Below are positions 21,575-33,439 of a stretch of 64,000 nucleotides of DNA, one piece after another (within the stretch, counting starts at the first letter, position 1; each line of letters opens with the position of its first letter). The stretch is from Pomphorhynchus laevis (Eukaryota; Acanthocephala; Palaeacanthocephala; Echinorhynchida; Pomphorhynchidae): positions 62,001 to 126,000 of the forward strand of contig WNNJ02002157.1 in the NCBI GenBank assembly GCA_012934845.2. Reading direction: 5' to 3'. The position numbers and the translations under genes are program-made. The notes beneath the pieces were generated by a model. It was not told the DNA's origin. It searched no databases and was given only the letters and a program-made list of their open reading frames with translations.

Positions 21575-21755
21575 AATTCATCTATTAGCCAACTGTAGCA
21601 CGTTACATTTCAGTATTGGTGGACATCAATGAACAAATGAATAAATGACTTCCATGAACAACAATTGTAGAATTTACTTTTATAAGGAAACAGCAGTATG
21701 CTACATTTCAGTATTGGTGGACCTCATCAGCTATTGATCCAATTTCCACGTTTCA
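21575..21755 (-). ncRNA. Two tandem hammerhead-like motifs of the 13.7-kb repeat family
   Basis: On the minus strand, 21690-21750 reads CTGATGA, then GGT-loop-ACT (3-bp stem II), GAAA, ATG-TAG-CAT (stem III), A as the cleavage-site base, then CTGCTG, which pairs at 5 of 6 positions (one of them a wobble) with CAATAG upstream of the core. The GAAA is intact here, unlike at 13980. A decayed copy about 110 bp away (21575-21640) keeps GTCCACCAATACTGAAATGT. Flanking sequence to about 21800 also matches the arms of the 13689-14090 foldback. Direct repetition of hammerheads is typical of small ribozyme-bearing retroelements. Confidence 0.5.
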
Positions 21756-21799
21756 CGTTTTGATCCTTTTATTGGTGGCTGACGATCATTCGATTCGTC

Positions 21800-22772
21800 T
21801 GCTTTATTGACAATTAGATTTTAATGAAAGATTTTGTTATGATTTGGAAAATTTTGTTATATAGCTTATATCTTGATCAAAATTTTGATCAAACAACCTG
21901 ATAAAATATTTCATTATTCACAAAACTGTAACTATGCAACTGTAAATCTTAATAAAAGATTTTCATCTTACATTTTGCAAATTTAATTGAAATCATTTCT
22001 AATTTCTAATTAAATCAGCTTTGGTAGGACAAGGTTTTACCTTCAATTTAAAAACCGACTATTCTTGCTATTAATTGCTATTTTCAATGTAATCATTTAT
22101 ACTTTGCTTCCTAATATTTATATATATCAATTATAAATAAAATTATGATAATTTATAAAAATTTAAAGGTTATATTTATATTTTCCTTAAAATTATATTG
22201 ATCATTTTATAAGTTAAGTAAGACAAATTCAGTACGAGACGTATATATATGTTCAATTAAATGTTTTGTCTTGAAAAACAGTTATTGACATATGAAATCT
22301 TGTTTAAAGATAAAATCTTGATTTAATTCGAATAAAATTTCTTTTATTAAATAAAAAATTAAGATTTATATTTAATTTATATTTACACAACCTACAGTAT
22401 CATATATTTGCAATTAATTTCTATAATCAAACTAGTCATTTATAGTTTGCTTCATAACTGTAAGTTAATATAATTAAAGTATAAACATTTTTTATTTAAT
22501 CGTTGAATCAATTATTTAATTCTAAAGACAAATAATCTTAATAATTTTAGAAAACAGCGAGAAACTTAAACGTCACCTGACATTAGTAACGTCATTTGAC
22601 ATTAATTAACGTACTATGACATTAATTTATATTGAATCTTTAATTGGAAATTGTAAATCGCACGATTTTACAGAAGAATTACAGAGAAGAATTTCTTCTT
22701 AACATTGAAAAACTGTTGTTTTCAATCAAAATATTTAAAAGAAGCACTTAAAATGTCCAATAAATGAACGAA
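21800..22772. other. AT-rich spacer between Nle1 and Rexo4
   Basis: No coding frame recognised. Small local direct repeats of TGACATTA(TT) at 22575-22630. Confidence 0.4.
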
Positions 22773-23581
22773 TTACAGTTTTTTCCTTGCTTTGCTTTTT
22801 TGTTTCTTCTCTAGGTAACGTTTGTGCTTTATTCTATGATTGGCTACCTTGCTATGATTGGTGATTTCCTCGTTTTTAAAATGTCGTCTTTGCAATTGAA
22901 TGCTATCTTCCCATTCCTTGCGAGCACTTAAATACAACTGCATTGTGCTCACAGCATCTTCAATTGAATTATGAGCCGATTTTTGAATGGATTTGTTAAG
23001 TACTTTAGCCGTCAAATTTTTCAAAGATGGATAAGATCCATTAAACATATCTCTGAAAGGCTTGTATTGTTGAGTATCTCGAATACGCTTCCTGGAATGG
23101 TCCAAATGCAAAACGGCTAAATCGTGTTTTATTGAATGTCCGACAAGGATGCGCTTATTGATAAGTTCAGAAACTTTCGATTGTATCTCATGAAAAGGCT
23201 TACCGTATTTCTTAAGGATATCGCAGTCCAAACCACTTACATGGGTACGATAATCGGTTACGGATTCTTCCGGTAGAACATAAGCGTCCAAAAGGCAATT
23301 TAACTTTTCATCAACTATAGAAACTCTCGCTAAAACGCTATCTTTTCCATCAGGTCCAACACCAACCATTTCACAATCGATAGCAACCGCTCTTACTCGA
23401 TAGGGTTTATTTGGCTTCGTAGCAAATAATTCATCATCTTTATATTTGGGTTGAATACCCTTATTTTCTAACCGTTTTATAAAGCGAGTATTTCGTATAG
23501 TATTTTGCTTAATACTATTCCAATTACCGGAAACGTTCGATAAGCTGACGGACGGCTGACATTCATCTGTTAAACATGCCA
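22773..23581 (-). CDS. Rexo4: REXO4-type DEDDh 3'-5' exonuclease
   Basis: Main coding exon of about 269 codons, stop at 22773. A good acceptor (TTTTGCATAG) ends at 23582, and the first in-frame Met lies inside the catalytic motif, so the true start must be in an upstream exon that I could not identify. The DEDDh exonuclease motifs are all present: Exo I AIDCEMVGVGPDG, then RTHVSGLDCD, Exo II VGHSIKHDLAVLHLD, Exo III AHNSIEDAVSTMQLY. The C-terminus is a lysine/arginine-rich tail (KHKRYLEKKQKSKARKKL) fitting nucleolar localisation. Family: REXO4/yeast Rex4, an RNA exonuclease linked to pre-rRNA processing. It could be confused with ISG20-like proteins, but the NKPYRVRAVAIDCEMVG context and tail favour REXO4. 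Confidence 0.88.
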
Positions 23582-25250
23582 CTATGCAAAAGTACAAAAT
23601 TATATACCAAACATTTAAAATATCGGATATTAGTTAAACAGAAAGAAAGTTATCGTTGCAACTAAAATGTTTAAATAACAAAAATTAATTTGAAAAGAAA
23701 CTTTATATTAAACAAAAAACAAGTTTTAATTTTCCTAATGAAAATTGTGATACAGCGAAAATCGGACGTAATGCTCGGCCTTAAATAATTAATCAAATGT
23801 CAAATGTCAGAAGTAACCTTGTTGATAAATAGTTTACAAACAAAATTTGTAACAAATAGATTGTTGACTGTTATTTTTTCCAGAGATATGGCAGTTTCTA
23901 AATTTTAAACGAGATTAATTACTGATAAGTATCCGACAATATTTGAATCTCAGAATCCAGCAATCTTTGGTATACGGTAATTCTTATTTTTTAATTGTTT
24001 CTTTAATGTACCTAAAAATCAGTCATCTTCGGTTACTAATGAGTTCTGTAAATCAATTTCTAGATAAACTGATTGGTATAATAATTTACAATCATTTATA
24101 ATCATTTTATTAACTTATTAACTGATATATAGTGTTTTAATATTAAATTATAAAATTGTCATTTTATTGACAATTTTGATTAAAATCAACTTAACAATTT
24201 AAAAGTATATCTAAAGTTCAGCAAAGCTCAATTTCTATCACTTTTAATTAAATTGGCACCGATACACTTATATGGATGTCTCGATGATTACTGGTTTTAT
24301 TGAGAATTGGGTTGCCTGGTCAATATATTGAAGTTTATAATTTATATGTTTAAAGGATATTTGTATTGTTTCTTTTGCATTTCTATGCAAATTCATATTT
24401 TATAAAGTTTAAAATTAATTCGACTAATTTACCGATTAAATGAATGCATTTTTGTTGTTTAAGTACGAAATCAACTTAAATTTATCAGAATATTTTTAGA
24501 CGTTTTAAATCGACCTTCATTTAGTAAAGAACTTTATAAGATGAACAAATTGTACACACCAAAAGAATACTGTGAGTGCTATGGTGTGTACAGATTGTAC
24601 ACTTCATAAGAATTAATATAGACCTTCGTTTTATTTTAATTTTCTATCTTCTGAATATAAAAATCCAATTATTAATCAATCAACAAAATACAGCGTCCAT
24701 GCAGATATCCACTTGGGTCATTATTTAATCACAAATTTATCCCTATAAAAATATTTGATAATTACCTGATAAATTTGACATTTTATTACAAAAATAAAAT
24801 GTAATAAAAAACTATTTAAAAAAACGACAACGCAAAACATTGCCAAATATTTTGTATTAATTTTTTCTGTTTAAATGTTCCAGTCATTTAAAAAAGTAGC
24901 TTGAATTTTACACAAATCTTGCAGAAGTTTGACTTTATTGATAAAAATATTAATATTAATATTATATAAACTGGTAATTCTGTAAAATGTTACGATGTTC
25001 GTTATTAACAAATATCTAAATATTAATACTATCTTCAATAAATATTAAATTAATATTTTCTATTCGTTTTATTTTCAAACGTTTTTAAATTATTTTCTAC
25101 AGTAATAAAAACACGTGTGTAATACAACATATTTCCGATCTTTTTGGTGAATAAGACTGTAAAATATTGAGAAATTAACTGACAAATTAAGGGCAGATTT
25201 CAATGTTATTTTAGGTAGTCATATTAAAATAAATAGAGATGCTTACAAGT
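23582..25250. other. AT-rich intergenic region
   Basis: Should hold the Rexo4 first exon and promoter; not identifiable. A hairpin with 11-bp arms TGTACACACCA/TGGTGTGTACA lies at about 24551-24592. Confidence 0.35.
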
Positions 25251-26215
25251 GGATTGAAACTTTTAATTTTTACAAAAACTTTTAATAATTGAAAATTAAT
25301 AAAAATATTTAGACGACGATCTTTGAAATAATTTTTGGCACGTATCCTCTCACTCCCATTTCTTTATCACATTTTCATATAATATTTCATATATTATTTC
25401 TAATAATATGAAATTGTTTACTGACAATACAAATGGTCAGGTAGGTTACTATTGGAAATATGGAAAGTTGCGGAATGTTGTATAGCATAAAGCCTTTAAT
25501 TGTATGGATATGCAATCGATTGAAAAATTGTAAAGGAATACGGATATTAACGGTTAATACGAATCTTACGGTTAATATAAAATGGGTTTTATAACATAAA
25601 GTATCAATTAATATATTTATAAAATTGCATGTTTTTCGGATTTTCGGATATTTTTTAAATACATATGTCTTTACTATGAATACTCTATATAAATAACCTA
25701 AGAAGGACTTAAGTATGTAGCGGTGGGTTTCCCAGCGGAACCTAGCCTTTACATAGATTAATTTTTTTAATTTTTACAAAAATTTTAAATAATTGAAAAT
25801 TTGTAACAACAGTCTTTAAAATAATTTTTGGATACAATATAATCTGACATATTCTCTTCATTCTAAACCACTCTATTATATATTATGATATTTTAGTAGT
25901 GAAAAATACATATTTTACGCTTTTATAAAAACTCATTTTCGGAATATCTCGAGTGAAATAAACATAAAATAATTTATTTTGTAACTGTTCAAAAAGGTAA
26001 CAACGGTGGTTCTCCATCGGAACCCACCGGTGTCACTGTTTTTCAATTGATTCCATGTCAATTTAATTTGGTAATTGTCTGTTTCATTTGAAGGAACAAA
26101 CTGTTACAAATTGAATGCAATACATCCGATTGATTCAATACCTTACGCTACACAACATTCCATCCAGATCTCTCGATATTTCCAATAATAACGTATCTGA
26201 CCAGTAGGTATTTTC
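25250..26215. repeat. Degenerate inverted/direct repeat element
   Basis: 25430-25530 and the reverse complement of 26105-26212 match over about 100 bp (TATTGGAAATAT, GGAATGTTGT blocks). Inside, a pair of direct copies at 25715-25745 and 25995-26030 (CGGTGGGTTT..CCAGCGGAACC-like), and of TTTTTACAAAAAnTTTTAA at 25265 and 25775, point to a nested structure. No coding frame. Likely a decayed foldback or MITE-like element. Confidence 0.5.
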
Positions 26216-27131
26216 AATTAAAGAAGGTAAGATATGACGTAGTGGGATAAGGGGATACGAAGATGACGGGATTGTTTATCCAGATTTAGTCGAGGCTAAT
26301 ATAGAATTAAAAAATAAGTAATAATTAATTATAATATCTAAACGTCATAAGACATACTGATTTTTCGTCAAGAAATTGTTATTAGATGTGGTGTTATCAC
26401 TATATATGTGCTAACATTTGTGTTACCACCGATATGCATGAGGCATACCTACGAATATACACCTACATCAGGTAGTATATATCCACCTAATTAGCAGAAA
26501 TTTAAATATTTGTTAATTAATCACAAATTTAATTAATTTTCAGTAAATTAACGGAATTACAACACTATAATTTATTCCAAAATAATTAAATAAATAAAAA
26601 TTCAATATATTATGAAACTTTACACGCAGACAAACGAATGCCGCACGACTATTTGCAAATAACTTAAATACTAAAAACGGATTTAGTGACTGCATGTCTG
26701 CTCTATTCGGTGAACAATCCGAATTTGTTAAGTTGTATTATATTGACTTGTAGGTTCAGAGTTTTTATTGGAATTGTGAACATTAAAACATGTTGTTTTT
26801 AGTATATAAAGTTCAGGTATAGCAACCGTTTAGTAATAGTTCACTCAGAACGAATACTAATCGATTACTATGGTGGAATCTGCTTGAAATGAAAGCACGA
26901 TTTCGATCTGTTATCGAATAATGTCTTTACTTCTTTTACATAAGTGAGATTAGTTCTTAAGTGTTTAAGCACTTGATAAACTTATTAAAGAGACTAAAAG
27001 GATGAACGTAAAAATAAACAAAAAAACTACTTATTACGAAGAAAAGTAATAAAAGAAGAAGCCTTTATCGCAGTTTATGAATTTGATTAAAAAAAAATAT
27101 ATAATTTTAGTTTTTTATAAAGCAGAAAATA
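26216..27131. other. AT-rich spacer downstream of Rnpc3
   Basis: No recognised feature. Confidence 0.4.
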
Positions 27132-28367
27132 TTATTTGATTTCATTAATTTCATTAGTAGAACGTGCGTATTGAATAACAAGTACTTTATCATTAACATT
27201 TACACCGTTAAGAAATTCAATGGCTTTTTTCGCACTTTCCAAATCAGGCAATGCTACAAAGGCCTGTCCTCGCATTCGTCCTTTAGTCATTAAACATACG
27301 TTTATGTCATTAGGATCACTTACAATCGCCCCAAATATTTGCTTTAACTGATCTGTAGTAGTTTGCTTAGCAAGATTTTTTATATAAAGTCGCCTGCAAG
27401 CTGGTGATCCTGGTGTCCAATTTAAAAATACTGGTAAACGTAAATAATTCTTCACCCTTCGAACTTTGATGTCTTGCAAAGTGAAAGGCTTTATCTGCAA
27501 CGACTCATCAAAATCAGATTCTTTCGTCTTTGACATCGATTCAATAGTTCCAAATCCAACGCAAGCAATATCCTGTTTATCAGCTGTTTGACTCAACTGT
27601 TCGACGCATTTACTGCTAATTTGAACTTTAATTGGAGTAGAATCGCATATCTTTAGGCCAGTAAGTCTCCTTTTACTTGCTTTGCGTTCGTTATTTACAA
27701 ATAGAGAATGAATTCTTTCTTGTTCAGACTCATCCGGCTGCAGTTCTTCTTCTTGCGATGAATCATTAGCGACTATTTCAGTAGAAGACGGTTCTGGAAC
27801 AAGCGGACATTCAAGATTCATCATGTTTGCAAGATGTAACACTTGGGTGTAAAAAGATGCATTATTTAACAAAAGCTTGCCTATGCGATTCGCAATGTGT
27901 GCCGTACAATTTGGATATGAATAGCGAAATGTCGAAGGTTGAATAAAATTACATGAATTTCTACCAGTCGAATGATAATCACAAGGTCGCTGTCGACTTT
28001 TACTTCTCGATACTTATTGAAAATGTATAAATATTTTAATAAGCAATCAAAGTGATAACTTACTAACGGCCGTCGAATTAAACGCCTTAACAACGTTTCC
28101 ATTAGTAGACAGTTCTACATTTAAGCGCTTGCCATTGCACATGTCCAACTGATGCAGTTGCCACAACATATACAAAGCTTGTTCTTCATTTGAAAATTCG
28201 ACAAAGATGTTATTCTGCGGAAATATGTCATTCGGATCTGGAAAAGTAGCTATTCTGCATGCCCCCAAACTATTGAAAAGTGTGGAAATTCTTTCCGGAT
28301 CAGTACATTCATAAGGAAAACGACGAATATGTAAAACTGTATTAGAGTATCCATCGTAAACTACCAT
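27132..28367 (-). CDS. Rnpc3: RNPC3 / U11-U12 65K minor-spliceosome protein
   Basis: Exon 1: 28367 (ATG) to 28064. Exon 2: 28012 to 27132. A 51-bp intron (GTAAGT...CAATAAG) joins in phase to give 394 residues (human about 517). RRM1 lies at residues ~10-90 (TVLHIRRFPYEC; NNIFVEFSNEEQALYML). A basic linker follows the junction, then the conserved NASFYTQVLHLANMMNLE block found in this family. RRM2 (LYIKNLA; MRGQAFVALP) is near the C-terminus. The human protein bridges U11 and U12 snRNPs, its C-terminal RRM binding U12 snRNA and its N-terminus the 59K protein. Its presence implies the organism keeps a U12-type spliceosome. A satellite-like array lies about 240 bp upstream of the ATG. Confidence 0.92.
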
Positions 28368-28555
28368 GGTATCACAGTAAGTCTACAAGGCGTTTAATTA
28401 TAAGTGCATACCTAAAAAAATATAAACTACTTTTCAAAAACAACAATTGTAATTTAAGGGTTTGGCAAATATATTCACGAATATTTTATATATTAAACAC
28501 TGAAATATTGGCAAATGATCAAAAATCAAAATTTTTATGTATTTGATCGAGTATA

Positions 28556-28580
28556 ATTATATACTCGATACAATTATAGT
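28556..28580. repeat. Short AT-rich palindrome
   Basis: Arms ATCGAGTATA / TATACTCGAT around ATTA, between Rnpc3 and the tandem array. Confidence 0.6.
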
Positions 28581-28609
28581 ATAATTATATATATATATAT
28601 TTGATCAAA

Positions 28610-29475
28610 TTTAATTTTGATTATAATGTATGAATTATAATGTCATTACTAGAGTATAAATATTAAATACCATATCAAATCAAATATAATTCTAGGTATA
28701 ATGTATGAATTATAATGTCATTCCTAAAGTATAAATATTAAATACCATATCAATTCAAATATAATTCTAGGTATAATGTATGAAATATAATGTAATTCCT
28801 AAAGTATAAATATTAAATACCATATCAATTCAAATATAATTTTAAATATAATGTATGAATTATAATGTCATTCCTAAAGTATAAATATTAAATACCATAT
28901 CAATTCAAATATAATTTTAAATATAATGTATGAATTATAATGTCATTCCTAAAGTATAAATATTAAATACCATATCAAATCAAATATAATTTTAAATATA
29001 ATGTATGAATTATAATGTCATTCCTAAAGTATAAATATTAAATACCATATCAAATCAAATATAATTCTAGGTATAATGTATGAATTATAATGTCATTCCT
29101 AAAGTATAAATATTAAATACCATATCAATTCAAATATAATTCTAGGTATAATGTATGAAATATAATGTAATTCCTAAAGTATAAATATTAAATACCATAT
29201 CAATTCAAATATAATTTTAAATATAATGTATGAATTATAATGTCATTTCCAGAGAATAAATATTAAATACCATATCAATTCAAATATAATTTAAAGTATA
29301 ATGTATGAATTATAATGTCATTTCAAGAGAATAAATATTAAATACCATATCAATTCAAATATAATTTAAAGTATAATGTATGAATTATAATGTCATTTCA
29401 AGAGAATAAATATTAAATACCATATCAATTCAAATATAATTTAAAGTATGATGTATGAATTAGAAAGTCATAACA
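28610..29475. repeat. 75-bp tandem repeat array, about 11 copies
   Basis: The word AATACCATATCA recurs at 28666, 28741, 28816, 28891, 28966, 29041, 29116, 29191, 29266, 29341 and 29416, an exact 75-bp period. The unit is AT-rich (AAATATAATT, TAATGTATGAATTATAATGT). The last three units share TTTAAAGTAT and AAGAGAATAA variants, so the array grew in blocks. It lies 5' of Rnpc3. Confidence 0.97.
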
Positions 29476-30988
29476 TTTATAATAAGGACATTAATATAAA
29501 ACCATAATTGAAAATAAGAATAAAATTAATATATATTTCAATATATTTAAAATTAATATATTTGCATGTGTAAATATCCTTTAAATTATACAATGAATGA
29601 ATTTTTCTAAAGTTTTGCTAGAAAAATTGAATTTGTATAATAATTTGAAATTTTATATTTGCATCATTTGAATTTATATAAAAATTTGAATTTGTATATT
29701 GCACACTAAAATCACAAGTATATTCTTAAAAAGAATTCAATTCTCGATCAGTCTAAGAGAAATAGATTTTATGAATGCGTTTTAGTGAACCTAGACGTTG
29801 TGTTCGTTTTTTGTTACACATTTAAAAGCATCACTGTACGTAAACATAGAGTGTACATTAAATTACAATAACAATGTCCCGTTAAACTCACGACATTGTA
29901 ATGTATTTTATTAAAACTAACCTTTTTGAAGTGTTGGCATTTGTAATTTGACAAGAAATGATGTACTTTTGATTCGCCGACCTGGCTTCTCGAAATTTAT
30001 ACAGAAACAGAACGATTAACTTGCATCGATATAGTAGATGGTAAAGGATTATAAATATAGGAATTATACGTAACATTTCAATTAAAAAATTATTCTAAAT
30101 ATTTTACAATAACGTACCAAATGGCTGAAATGACAAATTTAAATCATTAAAAGAAACTAAAAAAGATTTTTATACTGAGCAAATTTAGATTTATTGCAAT
30201 ATAATTAACTAAAGCGTAACAAAAAAATAAATCAAATAAATAAAAAATAAATTAAATTAGAAAAGATTAAATTTTTATTGACATCGTCAATAAAAATGCT
30301 CTTTTTGTGAATCTGTAATTCTAGTCTTCGAAGACTGTAAAACACTTTAAAATAAATAATTTATACGAAAGCTAATAAACTTTTAATATTTTGAGTAAAT
30401 AATTTTAATAAAAGCTATAAATTTAAAAACTATTCTGTTGTAAAAATTGGTACACTTATAATTAGATCCCAAGTAACAAAGAAATAATCAGATTTAGTCT
30501 ATAAGTAAAAAATTATAGATAAAAATTTTAAATTTTTAAATTTTAAATTAAAATTTTAAAATTTTATCTATCGATAAAATTTTAAATCAAATCACAGATT
30601 TTGTTTTATTTATTGTTGTTAGATTTAAGCTATTGTTCAAATGATACAACAATTTACGATAGTAAACACAGATACGTTATTACTATTTAAATCAACTGGC
30701 CAAATTTCAATAAATATATAATTTGTTATCGTGACATTACATAATTTTAAATAAATTCAATAAAATTTACTTATTTTAGAATAAAGATATTAAAGATATA
30801 TGAAATGCAACCGCGATATTTACCAAAAATAAAAAATCTTTTTAAACCTCAAAAGACAATTAACAGGAAATCGAATTATATGTAATTAATTATTTATTAA
30901 TTGTATTAATAAATAATAAAATGCATAAAAATTTTAATTTTAGAAGATCTTGGAAAAAACGTGAAACATTATTTGGAAAAATATCAGA
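29476..30988. other. AT-rich intergenic region
   Basis: No gene recognised. A perfect 11-bp-stem hairpin (AAAATTTTATC arm) lies at about 30557-30582. The 62-codon minus frame at 29888-30076 has no supporting signal. Confidence 0.4.
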
Positions 30989-31971
30989 TCAGCTCGATAT
31001 GTTTTCATCTTTGCTTAAAGCCAATGCAGGAGCTGTGTTGATAACGAAATTTAATGGACGTTCAATCAAGGTCTTAGGTGGATATATATTTTCTAATGTA
31101 TGAATACCATTTTTATCTATTTTTCGAACAAAGAAGCATTTACTATTGAATGCCATACGATTAGAAATTTCATGGATCACTTTGATTATTAAGCCATGAA
31201 CTTCAGGCTCTTCCATGTTAGGATGCCATAGTCTATCTCCAATAGCCAACCCGAAATACTGACAAAAACCTTCGAACGCGTACGGTGCCTCATTCATACC
31301 TCCAAGATAGTCAAGAGAAAACAGCTGTCCTCTAAATACATAATGGATCAGACAAATTAAATAAACATTTATATGAGTGAAGTAAGTTACACAACTACGA
31401 AATAGTAAAAAAAATAAAAATGCCATTGTATATAGTTTTGATTTATATTTCACCACATTATATTTTACCACTTTATAATAGAATAATCGAGTTTGTAACT
31501 TAATTATTTTATAATTTCGTACTACAGTTAAACTATGGCAAAATTAAATTATTTAAGTAGATATACAAAGCGACAGGATTTACCTTTTGCGATGCTGATC
31601 ATATCCTGCAATCAACATATTAACTAATTTGAGACCTTCTCCAGATCGCAAAGATTGATATATTTGTCTCCGAGTGAAATTTGCCGCTGCTTGAGGACTT
31701 AAAGCCTTAATTTCAGATATAAACAAAACCTTAAAAACAAAAATAAAAACACCTGATGTAGCATTTTGTACAGTGCAATGTTGCGTTGAATGTATTCCGA
31801 GAAATGATCAACGTCCCCGGGTTCACCAGTAGATAACATTGCGAGATTATCACCTAATTGATACAGTTTATCAGAATTTGATTGAATAAGCAGAACTCCT
31901 CTAGAACTCATCCCGGTATCACTCGCCAGCATAACGAAATCCTTTCCAACAACACCAATTAATGAATCCAT
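30989..31971 (-). CDS. Psmb2: Proteasome subunit beta type-2
   Basis: Three exons: 31971-31753, 31705-31584, 31331-30989. Introns of 47 bp (GTGTTT...TTAAG) and 252 bp are both GT-AG and in phase, giving 227 residues (human 201). The sequence tracks PSMB2 throughout: MDSLIGVVGKDFVMLASD, GEPGDVDHFSEYIQRN, LYKM, then LSPQAAANFTRR, LIAGYDQH, LDYLGGMNEAPYAFEGFC, and KIDKNGIHTLENI. PSMB2 is the beta-4 subunit of the 20S core, non-catalytic and without a propeptide, so the chain starts at Met. The extra length is mostly a C-terminal tail after ENI. The short first intron would be missed by simple frame searches because its reading frame stays partly open. Confidence 0.95.
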
Positions 31972-33100
31972 CTATAATTTATCCGGCTACAAAAGTCACA
32001 GGATTGAAAATAAAATGATTATAAATATCCTACGATATTTACTTGAGGAAATCAGTAAAATTTATTAAATAGAATAAATGTTCAAGAATCAATACCACAA
32101 GTAGTGTTCTCGTAAAATGAAATTAAAAGTATTTAATCTCTAGATTAAATTAATTGTATAAATTTTAAGATAAGATAAATTATTATTTAACGAGCCAGCA
32201 CATATCAACCAGCAAATACATTTAATTTTATTAAATTCTTTAAATTGACAAAATACATCTACGATATTTAAATATTTGTAATAACATTTAGTTTTAATTT
32301 TACGCTAATCGACGATATGTCGTTTATTATATGCAACCAATTTGAGTATCTAATATATCTAAGTTGTATTATCTTTAATTACACTCCATGTGATCACGCA
32401 ACCCATTTGCAATCAGCACGGAATCGTCGACTTAATGTACTCACATAATTTTTTATCGAAAATAATCATTTTATATTTTGTTATGAAATATTGATTTTTT
32501 AACATAACGCATGCGACCACGAGTAGCAACAAAATTTAAATCGTAGATTACTGCATCCTACTTAACAGTATTCGATTTGATTACGAATTCTTTACTAGAA
32601 CATCGCACTTATTTGTCTCATATATTTCCGGTCGTTTCTTTTCTGTATTCTCAAACTAATTTTAAATAGAGCATTAATAGTTTTATAATATATAATAGTA
32701 TATAGTAGTATATAATTGTATAATATTTTTATATCAAAGGTTTCCACTATATAAGTCTAAATAGGCTTAGAATCAGTATAATTATTAACCTTAGAAAATT
32801 AGTAAATTAATTTAGTATAAATAAATATATTAATATGTAATATAAATATATATTAATATAAATTAATATATTTTTATTATAAAATAAATGTAAAATTACA
32901 ACTTGCTAATGAATGAAAATGACATAGAAAAACTTCAATATATTATCATATATAGCATATATACCACATATATAGTATACTATATACTTAATACTATAAA
33001 TAATCCATATTTTTAACCAACTAACAATATATATGCTACGGTCTTAAACCTATCAAGTTGTCGATCACAAACATCGAAATACAAATTGTGAGAACAACAC
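31972..33100. other. AT-rich spacer upstream of Psmb2
   Basis: Probably contains the Psmb2 promoter. Long TA-rich stretches at 32680-33000. No gene recognised. Confidence 0.4.
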
Positions 33101-33368
33101 AACAAGGAAAAGAAATAAAACTGTTAACAGTCGAAAGTCTGAGTCCATTTCCGACGTCGTTTGCAATTTATTCCAGCACACCAGTCCAAGATTCAAGAAA
33201 TGTTCGCCAGTCTGGACTGGTAATTCGGAAGATTATAAGTCTATTACGTTGTTGCAGATTCCTTCTGAATGTTTTCTGAATCCTTAACGGGGCGTCTATT
33301 GGGCAAGGTGATGCCATTAAGCTTATCCTTGGTAATCGATATATACATCTTCCATCCGTAATACATAA

Positions 33369-33439
<71 letters not shown>

